A stretch of DNA of 64,000 bases from Klebsormidium nitens (GCA_000708835.1 DF237117.1:1-64000); one strand, 5' to 3'. Numbered from the stretch's first letter, positions 1 to 12,515 are shown. The notes: generated from the letters alone by a model not told the origin. Numbers and translations are program-made.

Positions 1-35
1 GCTCCGTCGGGACGACTCCGCCAGCTTGGGGGGAG

Positions 36-166
36 GGATCATGGATGATGTGTGTATGCCGTATGAGTGACCTGGAATGACGTATCATTTTCATTTTCGC
101 CGTTAGCCTGAGCGCCTCAGTCTGTCCACCGACATGATATCGCATCGACATAAGACCGCATGACAG
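36..166 (+). repeat. 131-bp direct repeat, copy 1
   Basis: Positions 36-166 are identical, base for base, to 12516-12646, and the two copies diverge immediately afterwards. Copy 2 abuts the N gap. It is either a young dispersed element or an assembly duplication at the gap edge. Confidence 0.9.
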
Positions 167-262
167 CTGTCACGCTGTATGGGCTCGTTGCTGTGACGGC
201 TCGGCTACACGTGCCAGTAATGCCTCATGCTAGTTACTAGAGCTTTCCGCCATTAGCCGCCG

Positions 263-282
263 ATTAGGGATTTTTTGGACTC
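263..282 (+). repeat. 20-bp inverted-repeat core, copy 1
   Basis: The 20 bases here are the exact reverse complement of 11987-12006, next to the first N gap. They lie about 100 bp beyond the 131-bp repeat. Together the two shared blocks suggest an element with terminal inverted repeats. Confidence 0.7.
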
Positions 283-677
283 TCCGGCGAGCTGGATAAC
301 CTATTTGCCGGGCGGAAATTTCGGGGAGGTTGGCACCGTCCGAAACAAGGATCCTCATACTTTTAGGATCCTAAGATTGAACGGCCGATTGGCAATAGAC
401 TGAGCTCATCGACGGCCCGGATTCTTAGAGGCAGTTGTTCCGCGGTAGTCACAGGCTCGGACCCGTAATTCGGTTTGCCCACGCCGGTGACGTTCTTTGG
501 CAAGGCGGCAAAAATTTCCTGGTCGCCGGAGGCTAGGGACAGAAGACGAATCGCTGAGGTCGTTCCAGGCGACATGACCTTGACGCCATTCAAATTCAAG
601 CGATGGAGCCTAGATTCATTGCAATATCAACGCTCCTGTAGCCTTGCACTTCTTTCTTTAGGCTGGCGGCAAGCAAA

Positions 678-3497
678 ATGGCGTCTGCTCTCTCTGTGAA
701 ATCCTTTGAGGTTGCTCGAGGGCCAAAAAGCTTCATCGTATCAGTGGGCAGCGGAGTCAAGATCAAGGCTGCAAGAGGGGAAAAAGCAGGGGCATGGAAA
801 GGAGCCACCTTTTACATGTCTCGTGTCCTGGAGATCCTTGTGCGGAGGGGGAAAGTTCAGCTCACAGTGGAGCACCTCTACAAAAAGATAGAGCTTACAC
901 GAGATTTGGAGTTGAACGAGCTGCCCAAACAAGCCAAGGCAAATCAACTGTGGCCCAGTCCTTGCCAGGATACATATGATGTTGAAACAGTGCTAGATGT
1001 CTTCACAGTCTTTCATTACAAGACAATCGCCGCCTTATATCCTGGTCAGCTTCCAGCAGAGCTACTGAAAAGTGAAATCTATATGTATAATAGCCTCTAC
1101 AATCCCCTCCTAAAGAGCTTCTCCAAGGTCCCAAGTTTCCCTCCTGTTGATGCTCCTTATGAGTGGCCTTCTCTGGACAGCCACGTGTATGCTGGTTGTC
1201 TACTTACTTGGGCGTCTGAGATTCAGAAAAGCATGAGTACGACGCAGGGAGGCGGCCGTCAATCTATTAAAGTGTCCCTCCCTTTAGGTGGGCTGCCAGC
1301 AATAATGCAGCTCGGTTGGGAGCACCGGGCTGCCACAGCGTCCATTATCTTTGTTCCGCACAAGGCTGTTCTTGATGGGCTTCTTGGAAAGGGCTGGAAC
1401 GAGAAAGTCAACGGGCGAGGACTGGAAAGAGTTAAAGCGTGCATTGCATTTGAGAGCTTGAAGATCAGGTAAGCCTGCCATTGCGCAACCACCAAGCTTC
1501 TCTGCATTGGCAAATGCTTATGGCAATTCGGTGTGGCAGGCCTTGGTGGGGGCCAACTTGATTATTGAATGCTGCAGTACATGACTGGCCTGGGCCCCTT
1601 GCTTTCAATCTGCTCATTTTAGCAGATATGTTTGTAGTTTTCGCCAGTATCCATGCGTGCCATTCAAACCAATGTCTTGGGTGGAATCTGAGCTGCCGCT
1701 TGTATGTGACAGAGATGATGTTTTGAATTCCTATAGATTGTGTTTGCTGGAGGAAACTCAGCAGGAAAATGGCTCGTAGGCTCACACCGCCGATTTGAAT
1801 GCACATGCCTTCTCTCCTTGGGCTAAGCACCAGTTTGGAGTATCTCTAGCAATCAGCAAGAACAGCAGCTTTTCCTCAAGAGCGCTGCTGCACAGCAGTT
1901 TCGCTGAATGTCTTTTGCTTGTTGGTCCTTGCAGGTATCACTACGCACGGCAGTGCATTCTCATGACGTGGCACTACCAGCGCTTCATGTGGAATAGGAG
2001 GGAAGAGGAATGGATTGCCCTTGACCTGAACCCGCAGACTGTGTGTGAGTTGGACAGACTCTCGGTGCTCACCACTTTCAAACAATTCTTTATCCTTCAA
2101 TTCTGATTGCGTTTCTCGCTGAGAGATCAGGGTCTGTCTTTACAGACCAGCGCCATGAGCATGTTGCTTGATCCGTTTGGAATCTGGACATTGCCCAATT
2201 GGTATTGGTGTACTTTGGGAAAGCTGGTTATGGTTTTGTGGTTATTCTACAAGATTGCTCATCTAAGTGGACCTGGGCAGCTTAGTCGTTCGTAGAGTAC
2301 CTGAGAAATTGGTCAGGCATGGTTTCAAGTTGTAAGAACAGCCTTTCTAGAGTGCCACTCTTTCTATGCTCCGAGGGTGCAGGTCTGTATAGGGTTTTCA
2401 ATAAAGATTCAACATGTATCACAGAGTACAGACAGCAGCGGGAACTTGAAGTTCCAACCATGCCGTGCAAGTTCTGGCCACGCCGCGGAGTTTCTGTGAA
2501 GTGCTATAGTTGCTCGGATAGTAACCATGAATGCCCCTTTGTTGCGTCTGCAGCATTTGAACAGGAACATACTTGTTGTGCCGCCTGGCAACAATCACAG
2601 ATTCATTTCGAGAAGCAAAGTTGACGGGTCAGTTCGTGCTTGCTAACGAAAGTGCTCCTTCATGCAGTGCAACGCAAGGAGATTACCCTTCAAGTGTACC
2701 TTGATGGAGAAGAGCATCTTGGGGAGGTCAGAGTTGAGGCCAAAGACAACCTCTCCGATGTTCGGGTGGCCATCATCACCCAATTAGTCGGCATTGCTCC
2801 GCAGAAGTTCAATTTCTTCACCGAATATAAGCACGAGCAATTTTCCAAGGTAGGTTTCTTTTTCGTTGCAGGTTCAGGTCACCATTGATTCTCAAGTGCA
2901 CGGAAGCCAATTTGATCCAGCCTGTCCTCTTGCACACGTGGAAGGCTGTCTTGAACTTGTATTGCTGGTCCGCTTGACATTTGCAATCATTCAAATTTCG
3001 TAAGCCTGTATAGGGACAAAAGATTCATCTGCATTGACAAAAAGTCGTTCCTGACCCGCTTTCAAAAATACCTTTCGTAGGCTCTCGTTGGTAAAGCTGC
3101 CGCTTTCAAAGAAACAAACTGTTTTTTACAGATCCAGTCCCGGTTCGAGAAAAGGTACTCGGTGAAGAAGTTCCTTCTGGACGAAGACGATGGAGAGATC
3201 ATCATAGACAAGCAGGTAAATGGCACAATTGTACTCCGTCTGTTTCATCTGACAGATTTCAATCGCGTTCAACTTGCCCGTTTCTGAATCGACGACAGCA
3301 TCCTACAGTCGATTTCTGGTTGAAAGTGAATTGCACCGTGCATGCGCAGCTTCTGAGATGTCTCTCTCTGCAAATTCTGTTCTTATCTGATCACAGCGGC
3401 CCTCTAAACCATTTATTCATTGTAGAGATCAGCGCAATTGGTTCGTGTGCAGGACCCCCCTCCAACGAATTTTGACGACTTGATGAACATCTTATGA
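678..3497 (+). CDS. uncharacterised 412-aa protein, five exons
   Basis: Exons are 678-1468, 1935-2044, 2668-2849, 3132-3215 and 3426-3497. All four introns are GT-AG, and the phases (2, 1, 0, 0) join to one frame of 413 codons ending in TGA. I chose the ATG at 678 because it begins the long open exon with AAA just before it. The protein is soluble-looking, with no signal peptide or membrane segment. Exon 1 encodes a 264-residue domain that I do not recognise. Exons 3-4 encode a charged region with alternating beta-type residues (starting LQVYLDGEEH), which could be a ubiquitin-like or RBD-like fold, but that is only a guess from pattern. The C-terminus is short and acidic (NFDDLMNIL). Downstream is a 1.3-kb intergenic region and then a gene on the opposite strand, so the two are convergent. 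The exon model is well supported by frame; the function is unknown. Confidence 0.75.
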
Positions 3498-4175
3498 TTC
3501 CTCGAAGGCATTGCTTAGCAACACTTGGCTGCGGTGTGTCTATTGTGTATCGAATCTGTAAATATATGGTCCTTGTCGGGAGCCGTGTTAAAAGCCTTCT
3601 GGCAAATGGGAACGAACGTGCGGTGCGCTGGTATGAAAACTGGAAGCAGCGCAGCATGCATGACTTGCCTACAACTTCATATCATAATACTTTGTGCGTA
3701 CCGTCATAAATCTGAGATGATGATATAAAAGTTGTTACGTTAGCCTCCGGAAAAGGTGGATTGGATGTCAACAATTGCACGGTGCATCACTCGAACATTT
3801 CAATTCATGCATGACTCGCAGATATGGCTGATTTGAGAGGCCGCGCGGACGCGTTCGCGTCGAGATTGTTTCTCAAGGACTAGCTGCCATCCTATGAATC
3901 ATTGCGAGTACTTTCATCAATTGTCGAAGCCTTGATGCCACATGCATATATTGGATTTACGTAATTTTAGAAACAGGACCGGATAATTGACTCGAGATAT
4001 GTGGCCGCTGGTCAATCATATTAGCTTGCATGGCATGAGCGGCAAGGCGAGCTAGCCGATGAGTCGATCCGAGATATCGAACGAACCGACTGCATGAGAA
4101 AATGATTGAAAAACCTCGCCATACTAGTTTCCATGAGGAAAAAAGCGCGCCTCCCCCCCCGGTGACATGGACTCA

Positions 4176-4196
4176 GGGGGCGTTTAAAACGCCCCC
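4176..4196. repeat. 21-bp near-perfect palindrome
   Basis: The arms GGGGGCGTTT and AAACGCCCCC flank a single central A. It sits in the 3' intergenic region shared by two convergent genes. It could be a transposon end or a hairpin, but there is no further evidence for either. Confidence 0.6.
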
Positions 4197-4360
4197 CCTA
4201 GTTCCCTCCCTTCCCCTTCCCAAGCTTGCCCCGACCGTTCGGAATCATCCTCCTGACGAACCCGTCACAAGCGCACCCGGCCAGGATGCACGAGTAACGA
4301 CGAGCGAACCCGTGACGTCGACCCCACTTGTACCCGCGTACAGTCGTCCCTCCATCCCCT

Positions 4361-4444
4361 CGGCTGTGCTCGGGATCGAACCGAGAACAAACCGCTTAGT
4401 ATTATTGAAATACTAGCGGCTTGCTTGCCAAACTCTACACAGCC
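4361..4444 (-). other. tRNA-like sequence, probably a pseudogene
   Basis: Read on the minus strand, the outer seven bases GGCTGTG pair with CACAGCC. A T-arm of stem CTCGG/CCGAG with loop TTCGATC is perfect, and position 8 is T. The middle does not fit: the D-arm is degenerate, and the only strong internal hairpin (AGTAT/ATACT) would place CAA in the anticodon with an unusual pyrimidine after it. No T-run terminator follows. It is best read as a decayed tRNA or a tRNA-derived element. An intron-containing tRNA is possible but I could not fit one. Confidence 0.4.
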
Positions 4445-4659
4445 ACAACTATCGGATACAATTTGGCATAATGCCATGATGCCAGTGCGGCTCGATTTGA
4501 CATATACCATACAATGAATTAATATTTCATGCACGTAATAATCGAAGGTACTGGATTGACTCCACGCGTGGAACTCTGTTGCATCCCAGGCTTTGTGCGG
4601 GCAAACAAAGCAGGCAAGCGCCCGCACTTGCAGTTCAAATATATATCGAGCTACACCTC

Positions 4660-4681
4660 TATAAATACACCCCTATAAATA
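4660..4681 (+). promoter_or_regulatory. two tandem TATAAATA boxes
   Basis: TATAAATA occurs at 4660-4667 and again at 4674-4681, 14 bp apart. They lie about 100 bp beyond the stop codon of the minus-strand 1248-aa gene and face into its 3' end, so they could drive antisense transcription. AT-rich chance occurrence is also possible. Confidence 0.3.
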
Positions 4682-4772
4682 ACGACTCAAGTTGCTGCAA
4701 GCTATTCAAATTAGTTGCTACCTACATTTGACGAAGGGTCTCAGTCGAACCGCCTCAACCTTATGTACAGAG

Positions 4773-7700
4773 TCACTCGGACATCATTCTCAGTTGCTCA
4801 ATGAGCTCTTCTTTCTCCCTGTCTCTAATTCGCTCTTCCTCCAACAAACGGATCTCGTTTGCATCGAGCGCTTCCTCCCATGCATCAAGCTTTTCTGCCC
4901 GAGCCTCGATCTCTGCCGCATCCATGCAGTCCCCGTCCAGCTCTTCTTCTTCGCTGTCCCCCTCCATCTCGTCCGCGCGGCCTCCCGCATTGTCGGCATC
5001 GTCTGCGCCCCGGTCTGCATCGCCGTCCTCGGCCAAACCGTCACCATTGTCCGGATCCGGAGCATCACCTGCGGGCACACGCCGAACCCATCTCTTTCCG
5101 ACCCGATCGCAACTGGCGCGGAAGGCGGCACCGCCCTCAGCAGCATCCGAGCCTTTCCACGCCTGGCGCCTCCCCTCGGTCAGTGCTAAGCGCGCCTCCT
5201 TAGCCGCCTTCTTGGCAGCCTCTTGAGCTCGCCTCTGCTGCCGATGGTGGCGGTGGCGGTGCTCGAACTGGACGAGCTGAGCCAGCGGGTTGATCTTGTC
5301 GAAACCCCCACCGTGTTGCGTGTGATGGATGTACTCCCACTTCCATCGCCAGTTGGACTTCTCAATCCCCTGCAGACGCAACACGATTTGAGACACGAGC
5401 TTCACAGAAAATCTGAACCAAGTCTCCACAGCGGCCATGCCAGATATGCGACACTAAGCCTAATGACTTTTGCTCTCCTTCCGTTGGTCGAAGCAATGCG
5501 ACTTTGTTGAACCTGTCCGTAACTAGTGGTAATGGCTTTCATAGAAATGATGGAAACTTGGACCCCAAAGGGATCCGAATAAAGCCCAACATCTGACTCC
5601 AGAGTCCCTGAAAGCTACCACCAGCATCCTCAACCTAAGGTTCAAGCTAGAAACTGATCTCTCCCAACTCAGAACCGTACGCAGCATAGCACATACCTGT
5701 CCGTTCCAGGCGGCCAGACTTCCGTTTCCCAGGTGCCGGTTGTTGTTTATGAACCACCCGCCGTTGGTATACAGCGTAACCTGCACATGAAATGGAAGTG
5801 AGCACTCGAAAGATGGCCTCAAAACTAAGCGAAGGCTGCGCAGCCTAAACGATGCTGCACAATCTGGGTAGTTGACTGGCTTTAAGAGCATAAGATCTCA
5901 TGAACAGCCTCCTTGACTAGATTCTTAAACCTCTTGAGAGCGCCACGTCCAGAAACGTCTTTGAAGACGTCTCAAACAATGTGATCAGCGGCAAAACTTA
6001 CTGTACACTGAGCGGCCAAGTAAAGAAAAGCACCACGAAAGTTCAAGATTCACACAACCACGAGCGTTTCAGCTTGGAACGGAATGCCAAACTCACCATA
6101 TAGTGGGTCACCCCGGCCTCGCCAAAACAGTCCGTGAATTTCTCCAGGTACGTGTCGACCGCCTTGTCGTGCATGCCCGGATCGCTGCCCGTCGCAGCGC
6201 TGTACACGGGGTCACGCAAGAACGGCACGTACTTGTCGAAGGCCAACCACATCAGCACCATCTCCGCCCGCTTGTCAGCGTCCGGCTCGATGTTGACCAG
6301 CTGCGCCCAGACCTTCTGGGCAGTGATTCTCGCCACTGTGCCGCCGTTCATGCTGATCTTCTGCGGCTTGTTCCCCTTGCCCGCACGTGGATCCTGCACG
6401 ATCGTGCAGTGGCCCCCATGCACTCCGATGCTGCTGAGCACCGTCTCAATCCCTCGTAAGAGCCCGTCCCTCACCGCTGCCTTCTCGGGGGTGCTGCAGT
6501 CCATATTCCAGTAGCGTTGCACTTGTCGATGGAGGTTAACCTCTGCGAGGCGAGTGACTGCGTGGAGGGGGTCTAGGTGCCACCGCTCAAGGGGGATGGG
6601 GAGCAGACACCTGAACCCTGGGTCCTTGACGTCCCGGTCCGGTTTCTGACTTTGCTGCCCGTTACGCACTCCCCCAGGCCACTGCCCCTTCACCCGTTCG
6701 CGGACGCTGTAAATGTTGGGCTTGGTCGCATTCGCCCCGGGCTTGACATTGAAAAGAATTTTCAACGTCTTCAAATCGCACGACCCATGCCACTCCACCT
6801 GAAACTTCCCAACGCCCGGAACAACCAACGGCTCTCCCCGCTCATGCCGTTCGATTGCAGCATACAACATCGAGACCTCCTCACATGCCTCCCTGCCCAC
6901 GTCTAACCCCTTCCTGGGAACCCCCAGCGAGTTACGACCAGCCTCGACAGCCCGCTCCACATCTCTTACCCCCCCCCCTTCCCCAGCAAACCCGCCATCG
7001 GAGTACTCGCCTTGTTCCAAGTCCGTTCGTGCACTGGCTGCGGCCTCCCGAATTCTGCGCACCACCCCGTCACCAACCTCTGCATTTACCCCCCGACTCT
7101 CCCTCCCCTCGTCCTCCCTCCCTCTGATAGACTCTGCGGTCCCCCCCTCGGTTTCAGACGCTCCTTGCCCACCTTCTTGCCCCGCGACCTCGCCTCCAGT
7201 TCTCTCCGGGGCACGGCCTTCCTGCGTTGGCCTCCTCGCAGAAGCAGGGAGCAGACCCCTCCGTTGTCGCTTTCGAGCTGGCTGTAGTGGTGGATCCGCT
7301 CCTTCGGCGTCCACGGGCTGGCGCTCCCCTTCAGCAGCACCTGGCGGCAATGTCGAGGGTTCGGCTTCCGCTTGCGCCATCTCTGACGCCCGGGTTGGCG
7401 CGACGCGCAGTTTGGGGGGCACTCCGAGATGCCACTCAAGGGTGGCGCGGTCCTCCTTCTGGACCTGGAAAAATGAAAGCCCGTTTACGAATGCACGAAC
7501 TACTGAGATTTGCCCCTTGTATACGTTTGACTTCAATGGAGAGAACGTCAACCCTGCAGAGTTTCGAGGGGAAGGAACGCCACCACCATGGCATGCTCGC
7601 CCAGGGCATGCTCGGCCCCTCGCCGAAAGGACTTCTTTGCAGGGGGTAAAGTCTACTCCCAGAATCTGCCCCCAGATTTGAAGAACAAGATACCCCTCTT

Positions 7701-10700
7701 GCTTGGAACGGATGCTTCACAAACGTTCTAATTTCCTGGCCAACATCACTTACAAGGGGGTAGAGTTTGCCCCAAGAACCTAAACAGCCTAACCCTCCTA
7801 CCGGAAAGAAAGTGAAGAAGCAGAAAGAAAGAACGCAACATGTCTGACTAATGTGACTAATGTGCATACTGTCAACTTGAAACCTCTTGTCAGGCTCTAT
7901 CCCCAAAACGAACAAAACGAATAGGAGGGGCAATCAGTCTGTGCGAGCAGCTGCGCAAGTGCTGCTTGAAGGACAGGGAGACTTTATGCTGCTAGGGAGA
8001 CTTTATGCTGGTGGGGTTGCCCTTACAAGAAGCAAAGAAGAAGACGAGCTCGTCAAGTATGCACATCCTAGCATACACATTCAGGCACATCCTATGTGCT
8101 GCAGCTTACCTGAAAGGCTGTGAGCGTGTAGGTATCAAACTCGGACTGGATCTTGTACCCAGAAGTCTCGAGAAGCCTGGGGTCTTGTGCACCGTTCATC
8201 CCCACAACAACGCCTCTCTCAAGCTTGACGCCATTGCCAAACGCCGCCTCGTCCATCTTGTAGCACACAATCAGCTTCGGATGTTCTGAATACAAGCAAC
8301 GGAAAAAATGAGCATGTTGAAAACTGAATCTATTATGGTTGCAACAACACAGCAGAGCAAGACCGAGCACTCAGCCAATGGACACAAGAATAGAGCAGGA
8401 CTGAGCATCATTTGAGCCAATGGGCACCAGAATCCCGGCATAACAGCAAACCTCTGCCAAGATGCTCTGCCCTAGTCCACAAGTAAACCAGGCTTATCAT
8501 TGATTCAGTGCCACCACCAGATTCAGACACTTACCCACTGGATTGAGACCAAGATCCTTCACAATCTGCCGGAGGACGTTGTCAACGGGCACCCATATAT
8601 TGATGGGCATCTCCTCTGTAACCCACTTGCCCGCTTCATCTTTGACCTCCCGAGTGCCATGCCTCTCCACCAGCTGCCCTAATTCGTCCATAACCTGCAC
8701 GGCAGTCAATTGCGTACTATATTGCCACCCCTACATCAAACCAACCATCACTTGGACAGATCTGAGAGCAGGTGCAGGGTACAAGTATCGATGACTTTAT
8801 CAAGAAGGGCTCGGCAGCAGCAAATTGCTGGAATTATCGGGACTGGTCACAAGCAAATTAGCTTCTTTACGTTGGGACTACAGGATGGTTTCTCAAGTGG
8901 CTCTCCTCCAGAAGGCAAGTTGAAATCATAGATAAATCATTGGCCTCATTGGGAAAGACACAGTCACAGTATCTTGCTGAATGCAATCCGAGTGAAACTT
9001 GCTGCAAATGTATCGTTGCATTACCTGGCTGTTGATTTCCCTGCGCTTTGCAGCCACATGCGCAGGCTTGGGCAGGAGCGTGGGCTTGAAACCGGCACTC
9101 TTGGCTGCAGTAAAGAGCTCTTTGGCAACGCCGCTGTAAACCAAGAAGAGATTATGAGGGATCCAGATTATAAGAGATTGAGATATTCAGATTGAGAAGA
9201 TCATGAGAGATCTCAGTGCTAAGAAACTCTGGTGGACAAGGAACCCCAGAAAGTGGCCCAAAACTAAAGACCCAACTAGGAAGACAGATCCAAAACTCTG
9301 GTAACGAGCCAGTGCCTGCAATCTTCTAAACCTCGATGCACAACCAGCGGCAATCAGGTCGCACAAAGCCAAAGAGAAGTTGCGTCAAGACTTGAGCCAT
9401 CAGAAAGAACTTACCCATAAGTGCGGACTGTTCCCCCGGCCAGCTCAACCCCTGCAAGCGCGGCGGCCGTGGTAAGGTTGGCGCTGATTTTGTCCAGCGC
9501 TTCTTGTTGGACGTCCTTGCGAATGCCGTTGAACTTCGTGTTCTCCAGGGCTGCCTTGAGCTCCGTCCGAGTCGCCCACGTACCCAACCATTTTCCAAAG
9601 CGCTCTTGCTCCTCCCGGGTCCCCGAGAGAGGAAGCCTCCTCTCAGACAGCCGGTTATAGGCCTGGATGCGTGCCGTCTGCCTAGGCGCGAGAAGCATCC
9701 TGACAGAGAAGATATCAAGAGCGTATCACATATACAATGCATTTACACTTTGCTCAAATTGTCAACTAGACCTCAGCTTTTGCCTCAAAGCAAATCCTAT
9801 TGATTTGAAAGACAATATCTTGTTGCTATCTGAAGCTTGGTGCATTGTCTTCCTGCACACACAACCAGGACATCTTTGCCGGCTTCTCATGTTGACAAAA
9901 ATATGCTTTGCTTCTGATTCAACTGAAACAAAAACTCTATCATCTGCTACTATCATTCTGGTTCGACAATTCACTCTGATACGACACTTCAGAAGCAACC
10001 TCTTGACCGCAGCTGACGTTCAACAGCTTCCGATGCAGGCTTCATGATTTGAAAGTTGTTTTTAAGGCACAGAAGTCAGCCAGTACAGTATGATTCTAAG
10101 TTGCTTTAGGTCATGCATTTGAGCAGCCCTCAGCAATTACTCCACCTGGAAGATTCCAAATCGTTAGGGCTTTACCTTGCTTCCCTTCCACGGGCCATTG
10201 CAGGTCCACCATCAACGCGGAGATCATACACATCCTTGCTGTCCCGGCGGCGCAATTTGCCACCATTCCGCTGCAGCTTATTATTCCTTTTCCTGAGGAC
10301 CCTGTTCGTATGCCGCAAGTTACGATTTGTCCTCTTGCTCTCTTCATGGCGAGTGCCGAGCGCGTCTAGCTTCAACTTCAGCTTCGATGCTTCTGCATTG
10401 GCCTTAGCACACTTTGCAATAGTTGATTCTACTCTTTTCAGGTGCACTGCCTCTCGCCGCTCAACTTGAGCAACTCGTTGCTCCTGCTGCTCTACCTTCC
10501 TAAACAACTGGGCAATCGTTGGCTGAACCTGCTTGATGGCATCTACCTCTGTTTGCAGACCTTCAGCGCGATTGTGTAGGGCCCAGGAATAGGAATGGAA
10601 TCCATTGTTGTATCCATTGCCTAGGAACTCAAGGTACTGGGTCACGTTCTTGATCTCTGGATGCGAACCTGTTTCAGGGTTGACAGGGAGGGACTTGCCG

Positions 10701-11059
10701 TCAGCAAACACAGCCAATTGTTTTGTGCTTTTGCTTTGCCTAAGAGCTTCTAGCTGTTCTAGAGACAGTGCTTTAACATCTACAGCTGGCTTGAACCAAT
10801 CCTTCAGGGATGTTTGAAACTTGTAGGGTGGTTCGGCACCCTTCCTCGGCGTTGGGGTAGCAACTGGATTGGGAACACGAAATGGAGAAGGAGTTGTTGG
10901 AGAAAGGCTTGCAGAATGTTTTGGAACTGGGGAAAGAGGGACGCTAGCAGGTCTCCTAACAACAGCAGGACTGTGTAAGGTGTTTGGATCAAGCGTTGAA
11001 AGAAAACCAGCGGCTGGTTGCAAATTTCTAGCAATATTGAACATACTAGGGAATGCCAT
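4773..11059 (-). CDS. uncharacterised 1248-aa coiled-coil protein
   Basis: Eight exons on the minus strand: 11059-10176, 9699-9415, 9133-9025, 8694-8535, 8285-8110, 7464-6097, 5780-5697 and 5453-4773. All introns are GT-AG and the phases close to 1249 codons including TGA. The last acceptor has a weak pyrimidine tract. Residues about 170-290 (end of exon 1) are a Lys/Arg-rich coiled coil (KVEQQEQRVAQVERRE and following). Exon 5 has a compact hydrophobic segment (PKLIVCYKMDEAAFG). Exon 6 starts with a low-complexity Gly/Glu/Arg stretch containing a basic cluster (ARKRQRRG) that could be a nuclear signal, followed by a globular part (LERWHLDPLHAVTRL). Exon 8 ends in an acidic, coiled-coil tail. 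I recognise no named domain. The mix of coiled coil, disordered linker and conserved-looking globular block could fit a lineage-specific family or a domesticated mobile-element protein; that is inference only. Confidence 0.75.
7975..8012. repeat. 19-bp tandem dimer in an intron
   Basis: The sequence AGGGAGACTTTATGCTG occurs at 7975 and 7994, a 19-bp period. It lies in intron 5 of the 1248-aa gene, near the acceptor side of the larger intron. It matches the window's general tendency to short tandem duplication in introns. Confidence 0.7.
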
Positions 11060-11986
11060 TTTGGAAAGGCATGGTCGGAGCTACGCAGCAGAAATTAACC
11101 CCTGATCCTGCTTTCAGCATCCACCAGCACAGAAGGCCGCCAGAATAAAGACAAGGTGAAGCTGTGAAGTTCCTGTATAGCTCTGTTTGTCAAAGGCCTG
11201 GAAAGAAACCCGAGACCCCTAAAGATTCAAAAAGTCAACAGAAGAGGCAGTTACACGATCCAAGGGCCGGGATCGAAGCAAAAAGATTGAACGAACGGGA
11301 GAGCACGGTTTCCCGCGCGGAAAAGCTTACCTCTGCATATCCTGCAACTTAGGCCAACTCGCGTGCTTGAGCTTTGTGCATCAGCATAATACAAGGTTCT
11401 CTTCCCTAATCTTCCTTCACAGAACGACTAGCAATCAGCCGAGCAGCCTTTGCAATCCGTATGGGGCCAAGCAGCTTCCTGCTTCAGCTTGTTGCTGGCA
11501 CAGATGTGCTCTGCTGCCCAAACAATGGTGGTCAAATAGCTCCTCTGATCATCGTGATCAATGCCTGCAATTGGCAGCCTTCTTTCAACTTCAGCCTCAG
11601 GGTTCAGGCCTTGCCAGGATCAGGCAGACATTATTGATTTTTTATTTTCTGTTGATTACTCTATGGCCTGCCTGGCACAGTGGGCAAAGCCTAGGTATTA
11701 CCTAATGAATATTTTGAAAGGCGAAATGGCATGCGCAACCTCGTCTACAAGGCCCCTCACACCCTGCATGTCTTAGCCAGGGCCAAACTGGCTTAGAGCA
11801 GGGACAGCCTTCTACCGGTCTGCTGACGGAAACAGGGCCCGGCACTGTACGGACTCTAAGAGCTTGGTCAAAACTCGGCACCTGATTGGTTACACGGGCT
11901 CCGATATCGTCCTACGTGGCAGTTGAAGTCAAGCCGCCGGGAAAAGCGGTGCACAGGTCCCCCACTGAGTTACACGGCTTGATTCC

Positions 11987-12006
11987 GAGTCCAAAAAATC
12001 CCTAAT
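11987..12006 (-). repeat. 20-bp inverted-repeat core, copy 2
   Basis: Exact reverse complement of 263-282, ten bases before the first N. Weaker similarity continues on the upstream side. It may be the left end of an element whose right part is the 131-bp repeat after the gap. Confidence 0.7.
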
Positions 12007-12015
12007 TAGTATATA

Positions 12016-12514
12016 NNNNNNNNNNNNNNNNNNNNNNNNNNNNNNNNNNNNNNNNNNNNNNNNNNNNNNNNNNNNNNNNNNNNNNNNNNNNNNNNNNNNN
12101 NNNNNNNNNNNNNNNNNNNNNNNNNNNNNNNNNNNNNNNNNNNNNNNNNNNNNNNNNNNNNNNNNNNNNNNNNNNNNNNNNNNNNNNNNNNNNNNNNNNN
12201 NNNNNNNNNNNNNNNNNNNNNNNNNNNNNNNNNNNNNNNNNNNNNNNNNNNNNNNNNNNNNNNNNNNNNNNNNNNNNNNNNNNNNNNNNNNNNNNNNNNN
12301 NNNNNNNNNNNNNNNNNNNNNNNNNNNNNNNNNNNNNNNNNNNNNNNNNNNNNNNNNNNNNNNNNNNNNNNNNNNNNNNNNNNNNNNNNNNNNNNNNNNN
12401 NNNNNNNNNNNNNNNNNNNNNNNNNNNNNNNNNNNNNNNNNNNNNNNNNNNNNNNNNNNNNNNNNNNNNNNNNNNNNNNNNNNNNNNNNNNNNNNNNNNN
12501 NNNNNNNNNNNNNN
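12016..12514. other. assembly gap (499 N)
   Basis: Unsequenced. It is bounded on both sides by sequence shared with the first 300 bases of the window, which suggests repeat content as the cause. Confidence 0.99.
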
Positions 12515-12515
12515 T

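Larger units (their letters stand above)
1..677. other. intergenic, repeat-bearing
   Basis: No convincing coding exon is visible. The stretch carries one copy of a 131-bp repeat (36-166) and a 20-bp core (263-282) that recurs in inverted orientation at 11987-12006. Both partner sequences flank the first assembly gap, so this is probably part of a dispersed element. The 5' flank of the gene starting at 678 lies at the right edge. Confidence 0.6.
3498..4772. other. intergenic between convergent genes
   Basis: This is the tail-to-tail interval between the 412-aa gene (+) and the 1248-aa gene (-). It holds two CATGCATG palindromes (3655 and 3806), a 21-bp palindrome (4176-4196), a tRNA-like sequence (4361-4444, minus) and two TATAAATA boxes (4660 and 4674). 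Short ORFs here are not supported. Confidence 0.6.

Noticed and set aside
4801-5226. Ser-rich plus-strand ORF opposite the last exon of the 1248-aa gene
   Set aside because: It is a shadow frame of the acidic coiled-coil coding strand.
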